From Punica granatum (Eukaryota > Streptophyta > Magnoliopsida > Myrtales > Lythraceae), in NCBI RefSeq assembly GCF_007655135.1, contig NC_045132.1, positions 27,584,354-27,648,353 on the forward strand: a stretch of DNA of 64,000 nt, read 5' to 3'. The notes under the pieces were generated by a model, which saw nothing but the letters and a program-made list of their open reading frames with translations, searched no databases and had not been told where the DNA came from. Shown here piece after piece: positions 56,382 to 64,000 of the stretch; position 1 is the first letter of the stretch, and each line of letters opens with the position of its first letter. The translations under genes were made by a program, and so were the position numbers.

Positions 56382-58397
56382 ACTTAATTTCCAGCATTAG
56401 TTAATCGCATCATGTACATATGTCTCCGTGTAGACTATTTCAATTTAATTTCTGGACTTGTTTGGAATGGGATTAATAAACGATGAATGTGACTCGACCG
56501 GGATTACAATTCTTGATCGGTCGCATTACTCAATTCCTCTCTCCGCTATATGATTGATAAGCCCTTCAAATCTCTGGCATAATTATTATGGCACATGCAT
56601 GAGTCATGTCTCCAATTAATTAGCCTCAGAACTATTCATAAATTGGACCAAATTCCAGATCTTAATAAATTGTTCACCGCGCTACGGGTTTGCCTTACAT
56701 GGACTGACTGAGCCTTAGCTTGGGAGTGCTTTTGGCCGTCTCGATCTATAAAAAGTCTTGATTCAGACTCTTCTCCCCTTCAACTCATGATCAACTTCCC
56801 CTACCTTTGGGCTTGAACAAAATTCTCCTTCATGAAGCAATTTATATCATAAGTAGATTAGTGTATGTATATATATATATAAGCAACGTGAGAAAAATGA
56901 TTGCTGTCCCTTCATAGAAAGAATCGTGTACATGGGAACAGAATGGACCTGGCATGCACGAGCCGTGTATCTTAAAGACCAAGATTTAAGTGGTTACATG
57001 GACCAGGCGTTGAACCTACGATGCAACTCATCTAAAATCTATAAAGCTACTTACTTTTGAACAACGCGGGGGAGAGTTTGATTCGCCTTATATAACACTC
57101 TCATAATTCTTTGTAATTTTTATTTTCTATTAATAATATAGACGACGACCCGTACTATGCACCGAATTAAACTGAACTTTAATTTGAAAATTATAATCAC
57201 GCTAAATTATTTTTAGAAAAAATATATTTCTTAAGTCTTTTTAATTCCTGTATGCCACATCCTATGTCTTTTACAGTGTTAGTAGTTCTTTTAATGATGA
57301 ATTAGCTCATAAAGCCATCTTCATTGATATGTATTAGGGTGGTTATATAGGCAATCAAAGAATCATGGATAAGGGAAAAGAATCAGAAAAATCTGGACGA
57401 AAACGAAATCTCTAGTTTAGGAAATATCTATAACTACCCAATATGTACAACCATCAAAGATACGATACAATCTATCTAATCTAAAATAAAAAGTACACAG
57501 AATTTTTCATTTTTAAAAAATGGATATTGTTTTAATTATTAAAAATATGAAGGCAAGCAACCTCAATTCATTGGAGGAAATGCGTCTTCGAATCTTAGAA
57601 AATGTACTTGTTTAGAAGAGGAGTATGCTCTATTCTTCGGAATTGCAATAACAATGTCTCTCATAATTTTACCAATAAATTGTTGATTGAAATAGTAAGC
57701 AATCTTAACCCTTAGAAGGAAAACACGAATTCGAATTCTAAAAAATACAATTGTTATGAAGAGAAATAATCTTTAATATTACATCTCTTAAAATTATGAG
57801 AACAATGTTTTTTATAATTTTTTATTAAGAAAATGAAGGTAACAGTGACTTCAAGGAAATGACAGCGAGAATTGACGTGGCACAAAAAATAGTACAAAGA
57901 AAAAAAATGAAAAGCAGGGGAAATAATGGTTATAATTTTTTTTTAGCGTGCACTCTATTATTGGGACGACTAATGAGCCACGACTAATTTAGTTCGAGTT
58001 GTGTTAATTTACTAAAAAATAAAAATATTTTGGTAGAAATTTTTATCATTCACAAGACTCTAGATTTTACTTAAGGGAATAAACACCAAATCAATTGAAT
58101 CAAATACGGTTGAAAACTCGGTAAAAATCGAGTTAGGAGAATACGTTTTGGGCAAGAATTGATTGTTAGGACTTAGAGATTGTCTTGTTTTATGTTAGTT
58201 TTCGTATAGTTTCAGTTTGGGGTTTGATTTTATAGGTTTATTAACTTTTAAATCGTTTTTAGTTGATTTTTCGAGTTTTCCATGAACTTCTTGCTATTGA
58301 TCTTGAGTATATTATTTTAGGGACAACTTTGGAAGCATGGAGAAATCCAATGATCGTGATGGAGACTTTGGAATCATAAAGGAAGTAGAGATTTACG
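56328..58397. other. Intergenic region downstream of the first SDR gene
   Basis: A (CT) run of about 33 bp (56346-56378) lies directly after the stop codon. AT-rich sequence follows with a partial SINE-like copy (about 57545-57658) and a fuller one (about 57659-57835). No gene is seen. Confidence 0.5.
57659..57835 (+). repeat. SINE-like dispersed repeat copy
   Basis: It shares with the 55495 copy the order TGTTGATT, TAAG, AATTCGAATTCTA (B-box-like), AATAATCTTTAATA and AAATTATGAGAACAATG. It is diverged. Confidence 0.4.
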
Positions 58398-58722
58398 GTT
58401 TGTTTAAAAAAATAAATTTTACTTAATTTTACTTTTTCCTCAATTTAATAAAACAATAATTACTTTTTTATTTTTTCTTGAAATTCTCTTTTATACTTTT
58501 TTTCTTATATATTATTACAATTAATTTTTTAATACTAATTTCTCTAAACTATTTAACACTTTTCCTGAATTTTAACACTTTTTTCTCAATTCAACAATAC
58601 AATCATTTTTTTATCTTCATTTTCAAATTCTCTCATGTACCTTTTCTAATCACTTTTGTCTTCATCTCCTTAAATCAAACTAAATCAAATTAAATCGAAT
58701 TTAACTTCATTACCAAACGCTA
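58398..58722. repeat. AT-rich MITE-like repeat
   Basis: It begins GTTTGTTTAAAAAAATAAA and ends with ACTTCATTACCAAACGC, so the ends are loosely inverted. The interior (CAACAATACAATCATT) matches the repeat at about 24598-25015. It is probably a degenerate miniature inverted-repeat element. Confidence 0.35.
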
Positions 58723-58828
58723 TGTAAAAGTTTATTTTTTCCTCTTCGGTAGATAAAGTTTTGTTAGATATTTTTGCGGACATGGCTGCCTATTTTGAGG
58801 GTCTCTCTTGTACGATTTTTTTTAATTA

Positions 58829-58973
58829 TATGAGACATTACTCTCGTAATTTTGGGAGATCAAGTATTAAAAGTTATTCACCTTCCAACAAGTACGCTTC
58901 CCGGGACTCGAACTTATGGTCTCCTCCTTATTGGGATTGAAATTATTTATCAGTCAACCAACACTTTATTGAT
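58829..58973 (-). repeat. SINE-like dispersed repeat copy (best B box)
   Basis: The minus strand carries GTTCGAGTCCCGGGAAGCG, a good match to a polymerase III B box (GTTCGANNCC). ATTACGAGAGTAATGTCTC follows downstream, as in the other copies. Confidence 0.45.
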
Positions 58974-58989
58974 ATGTATTTCATTAATT

Positions 58990-59335
58990 CTGATATGTAG
59001 GTAAATTTCGGTCTATATTGCGAAAGCCCAATCAATTAATAATGGTCCATGAAGGCCCGTAGGTCTATTATCGAGGCCCAATTAATTTCCCTACATTATA
59101 CATATTCTCCCCATGGGATACATATATAAAGAAGTAAGGCAACCCCCTAAAAACCTAAAAAACTCTCTCTTGAACACTGCCCCTACACCTCTCACTTGAG
59201 TGTTGGAGGGGGCTCTCAGGCACCAACCCAAGAGCACTTCTGGCAGGTCCTGGAGCAGCGGTTAGACTCGAAGGACCCGAGGACCCTTCATGATGGGTGA
59301 GAATTCCGACCCGAATTTTTTTTCCGCATCAAATT
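58990..59335 (+). repeat. Possible solo LTR fragment
   Basis: A TATATAAAG-type TATA box (about 59125) is followed by a leader-like, C-rich stretch (CTTGAACACTGCCCCTACACC...CACTTGAGTGTTGGAGGGG) of a kind common in plant Gypsy LTRs. It is bounded by TG (58990) and CA (about 59332). No partner LTR, coding region or target-site duplication was found. This call is tentative. Confidence 0.25.
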
Positions 59336-62300
59336 TTATAATCAATTGATCATAGTTCTTATTTTAATGATCTTTTGGCCATATGTTCAGTAACGGTTGA
59401 GAAAGATATTCCCTTTTTCTCAATTGGTAATTAATAAAGGTAAACTATCATGAAATAATAATACTAATATGAACAATTAATAGAAATAATACTAATATGA
59501 ATCTACCCAAAAAAATAATACTAATATGAAAGAGAGATCTTAATCTTTGCTTTGATTATAGTGAATCCGTCGGCCAGGAAAAATCATAAATGTATATATA
59601 TATTCCTCCTGTTATGTGCCCACGAGGATATTATTTTCTCGTGTGATCATAATCAGTATATATATCTATTTAAAGAATCATTCAAGAAGACCATTTATCT
59701 ATATATTATATAAAGTTGAATACAATGTAATAAATGGTGGCACAATAGTATATATATAATTAATTAGGGATACATATATATACAATTAGGATTAAATAGG
59801 ATTAAATTAATAAATACAAATACATTAAGAGTTTATAAATAAAATTAATAATAAATTTAGCATATATATATTTGGACATGAAATATCTTAATTTTAATAT
59901 ATCCTCAAAAGTCGTGATAATTACAATATTATCCTCAAAACATCTAGCATACTAATTTTTGACTGAATTGGAGAGATAATAATTTTGAAAAAATTACATC
60001 ACTATTCATGCTCCAATATAATAGTAATATATAAATTAGTCATAATTTCTTAAGATATTTGGATATAATTATTAATTATTATATACTATAGAAAAAAGAA
60101 AAAATTTCTATTATAATTTAGAAATTTAGATAACAATTAAAATTTGAATTAGGTTAAATGCAATCTACATATATATGAAAATAAAGTACAAGTCGAATTC
60201 TCACATCACCACCTCATTAAATAGAGCTATCTCGCTTTGTCATGTCGTCACTTATGTATTGAGGAATTTTTTATGTTTAAATTATACAGTTTTCTTATTC
60301 AATAAGGATCAATATATCTCGAGATTCTGTGTGTGTGAAATTCAACGTATATATATATAATATTGCCACAAAGATTCAGAATAAACAAAATAGTATAGTT
60401 GAAATAAATATATACTAGCAATATTAATTGTTCAATTATGGGATGACTTTTACACTTATTATGAGGATAAATTTGAGTTAATCTGATAAGACTTCTATTT
60501 CAGGAGAATATAAGGATCAGATCTTCGATATTCTGTAAAAGGTAAAAAAGAATATATTTTGAATATATATAGACTACGTTCTTATACATACACGTAATGT
60601 TTATATTTTCTAATATGTTAAAAAGAATATTTCTGTAATTTTCCAATTTTATATCCAAACTCGATTCTATAAATAAATCTAGAGTTTGGTTGGTTACGTA
60701 CCTTCAATTCAAAGCTTTCAATTCTTCCCATTCAAGTTCACCATTAGTCACGCACCCTCTTTCAGAGCTTCCGTAACCAACGTGGGACTTATACCTTCTA
60801 GTAATTTCCTTTTGGTTTTATTTCGTTGTCATATTGTTGCTAAATTATAGTCACAAATAATTCTGCCACTCCCCTCTTCCCATCTCACTTTTTTTATTCC
60901 AGTGAAAAAAGATGAGCAAGCTTTGATTTCATTTGAAGTTAGGTTGAATTTGCAAAAAGACTTATATGTATTATTCGGGCAGGGTTTTATTATCGAGTTT
61001 GGCGAGACCAATACGAAGTATGATCTTTCCTTCTCGTTGAACTTGATATTTTTCTTTTGATTCATTTATCTTTTTAATGTATATAATATTGTTGATTTTG
61101 AGACGCTAAAATTGTTTATCCCGTGATTAAAGAATTAAGCCTTGAGAAAGACATATGGACAATTGGAGTGAAATTTACAAGACTGTGGAATACTGCAAAC
61201 ACAAAGACTAATGAAGTCATTAGTCTTGAGTAATTTTCCTAAATGAAGAGGTATGTTTTGGTGTTTTTGCATAATTATAATATTCATTTAATTATTATTG
61301 TATCTAATGAAATTAAGGTTCTTTAATGCATACAAGCGTAAGAAAATCTCAAATCGATTTGTAGAAATCGTTATTTCGTGAAAAAAGCTTATACACCATT
61401 AAGAACTACAAGAGTTTCAAGATCATCCTATTTGAAATTCAAAAACATAATATATATATATATATATGGTCTAATAAAGGTACTTCATGTTATTATGAAC
61501 AATAAAAATATATACATACATGTATATACTCAGCAAAGTGAATATATAAGTTTATATCGGAGATGATAATATTTTAACAATTTAACTATGCGGTATATAT
61601 ATTTATATTTATTGCAAATCATAAATTATTTCGTACTATATATGACTTCATACATATAATCTATATATCTTTAACACTTTAAATATTAGGAAAAATATTT
61701 CCTAAGTATATATGCATTCAAACACATATATATAATATAATTGCGCTGAATTGAGAATAAAAAATCTATATTTATTTAACTCAATAAATATCTTTCATAT
61801 TATCTATATTAGGAAATATCTATATATATACTTGATATATTATAATTTTTCATATTACTTTTTACACAATGGTAAAACTAAATTTTATCGGTATAATTAA
61901 ACTTCTTATACAAGATAATCACATCTTTTTTTGGTGAATGATATCGCTAACTATATTAAATTGACAAATATAGTTCAATTATTAGATATTGATTATTTTT
62001 TATATTTTGAATAAAAGAATTACTTTTTTAATAATAGTTGTATTATTATTTATAAATAACTTCCCGCGCAACGCACATGTTTTTATCTAGTTATATTTGT
62101 AGCAAAAATTCTGCGCAATGGATGGGCCAAAAAATCTAATTTTAATATAAAAAAAAGATGAGTGGAAAAGGAAGAAGGTTATCAATCAAGATTTGTATAC
62201 TGAGACCAAAGCATGTATCGTTCCAAGACTTGTAGCTAGCGTTTATTTTAGGCAAATATTAATTTCAGAATTGCCAACATTTAATTATAAGAACGCGTCT

Positions 62301-63169
62301 CACATCCTTCGTACCTGTAATACATTTTTATAGTTCCCCTGCAAGAAGCTCAGGTTTTGCGACTGCTGGTGGTACCAAGTACGTATGCAGAAGAAGCCGT
62401 TGATGGAAAAGGTGCATTGTAATTCCGATGTATGGATATGTGGATTTATAATAACCTCAATTCTAGTTGATTATGAGAGTAGTAATAACGTTGCGGAACT
62501 TGACTAATCAATGTCTACAAAGAAAATTCTGGAATATATACTATAAAGAAATATAGGAAAAGGAAAAAGGTGGTGGTCCAGATTGATTTTCGTTACAGTT
62601 AACGTATTCCTTTATTTTTTATTACAAATAAGGGCCATGAGTTTATTACGAGTAAATAAAAATTAAATATATTTATGAGAATCAGATTTGAAACCTCTTT
62701 GTTTTTATAATATAATTAAGCGAGGGCGTCGACTACACGATACTATTCTAGCTCCTTTCTCTACGTAATTTATTATTTGTTTCAAAGTTTCCAGTGTTTT
62801 TCTACCATGAAATAGCATAGGGAATGTCTTGGGATGCAACATCCATGCATGGTGCTCAACCAGGAGAATTACAATACATAAGAGAAATATTGATTATTGG
62901 ATATATATCAGCTCAGACAAACACAAGCGGAATTCACACGTTATAGGCAAGAACACTTGTATAATACTTTTTTTTTTTGGGCTGAGTAACACTTGTAGAA
63001 TACATATTACTATTGGATGTTATCCACACATATATAAAGCTAGCATACTAGTCGAGCATGATGAGCCTGCATACAAATATATCGATAAGACATCCTTACG
63101 TAGTACAATAATATGCACGAATATGATAAGCATATATATAATATTTTTATATATATTCCTAATTAGATC
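59336..63169. other. Strongly AT-rich intergenic DNA
   Basis: No gene, RNA or transposon is recognised. It is long A/T-rich sequence with many short TATATA runs (for example at about 61448-61468). Short open frames here lack any signature. The right end holds the 3' UTR of the second SDR gene. Confidence 0.5.
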
Positions 63170-63609
63170 TCATATCTCGGGTTGGAAGAAGAAGCTGTTC
63201 ACAGTAAACCCTCCATCAATGCAAATGGTTTGGCCAGTGATGTAAGAAGCTGCAGGCGTGCACAAAAATGCCACCAAAGATGCGGCCTCCTTGGGCTCCC
63301 CTAAGCGTTTGAGTGGGGTTCTTGACACCACTTCCTTCAAGAACTTCTCGTCCATCAGGAACTGCATCCCATTTCCATTGCATGCCCGGCCCCATGCACA
63401 TGCATCAACCATGCACAAAATCCATCAATCAAATGCATGCACGCATGGATGCATGCATATGATAATAATATTATATATTGTGAAGCAAACAAGCTAGACA
63501 TGCATATCAAAAATTAAATGGATAAGGTAAAAATTCATTATAAAGACGATGAAGAAAGAAGGAAATCAATCAATAAATAAAAGAGAAGTGCCAATCTGCA
63601 TGCATAATT

Positions 63610-63647
<38 letters not shown>

Positions 63648-64000
63648 GAATTTGAGTTGTTTAATATAATATTACAGCAGTCGAAAGTGGTGTCCGGATG
63701 AACCAGGGAGCAACGGAGTTGACTCTCACGCCGTCGTTAGCCCATTCACATGCCAAATTTTTGGCCAGCTGGTTCAGGGCCGCTGTCAAGAAAACAAATG
63801 CGCCAAATAGAAGATTAATTATATGTTATTCATCTGTAAATATATACAGTTGGTTTCAATTGGAACTACAATTACAGAGGGTCATCTAACCTTTGGCAAT
63901 TCCATAGACCGATCCCGTACCAACAGACGTAACGCCACAAACTGAAGACAGAAACACAATGTTTCCTGCCCCCGAAGCCTTCAGTAGGGGATACGCGAGT
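63170..64000 (-). CDS. Tropinone-reductase-like SDR, partial (5' part beyond window)
   Basis: Three exons are visible, reading leftward. The third exon (64000-63891, incomplete) encodes [19 protein letters not shown] (catalytic Ser) and [10 protein letters not shown], which contains the YxxxK catalytic Tyr and Lys. The fourth (63782-63676) encodes [13 protein letters not shown]. The fifth (63361-63170) encodes [16 protein letters not shown] and [17 protein letters not shown], followed by the stop. Exons 4 and 5 are 107 and 192 bp, exactly as in the related gene at 53940-56327, and the phases agree. The product is an NADPH-dependent short-chain reductase of the SDR65C/tropinone reductase group. 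The true substrate in plants without tropane alkaloids is usually unknown. The two genes are convergent, so they are an inverted rather than a simple tandem duplicate. Confidence 0.85.

Overview
The window is nuclear DNA of a flowering plant, most likely a core eudicot. The evidence is spliced genes with GT-AG introns, pentatricopeptide-repeat (PPR) genes, a LUX/BOA clock gene, plastid-targeted proteins, a Rubisco activase relic, Ty1/copia and TRIM retrotransposons, and AT-rich intergenic DNA full of microsatellites. I make no species call.

Layout. (1) 1-17663, minus strand: a Ty1/copia element whose protease-to-RNase H segment is repeated in direct tandem. The period is exactly 2910 bp, with five complete units plus a sixth that runs off the left edge. 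The 5' LTR and gag of this element lie at the right end (about 15.4-17.7 kb). (2) 17672-18222: a TRIM (miniature LTR retrotransposon) with two 185-bp LTRs, 8 bp from the copia LTR. (3) 18.2-44.4 kb: a gene-bearing block holding an RDUF-type RING-H2 E3 ligase (-), a small plastid membrane protein (-), a LUX/BOA-type GARP clock regulator (+), a PPR protein (-), a plastid J-domain protein (+), a second PPR protein (+) and an LTI65/RD29B-like protein (+). A second TRIM lies at 30.2-30.8 kb, and several MITE-like repeats lie between the genes. (4) 45.07-52.4 kb: a decayed but intron-bearing Rubisco activase gene (-). A complete, young copia element (46089-51592, +) is inserted in its ATP-binding P-loop, with a perfect TTTTC target-site duplication. 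(5) 53.9-64.0 kb: two convergent tropinone-reductase-like SDR genes. The first is broken by a 2-nt deletion beside its active site. The second is intact as far as it is visible and runs off the right edge. They are separated by about 7 kb of AT-rich DNA with SINE-like and MITE-like repeats.

How the genes relate. Plant genes are not in operons. From memory, the RING ligase, LUX/BOA, PPR and DnaJ genes also sit near each other in Arabidopsis (At5g59550-At5g59610, with a paralogous At3g46620-At3g46640 segment), so this looks like a conserved collinear block. Promoter motifs fit the gene identities: two perfect evening elements upstream of LUX/BOA, and two CACGTG/ABRE-type sites upstream of the LTI65-like gene.

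The most unusual structure is the copia array. Its repeat length equals, to the base, the distance between two GATA tetranucleotides in the related intact element. The reading frame is kept across every junction, and each unit carries the same amber codon.
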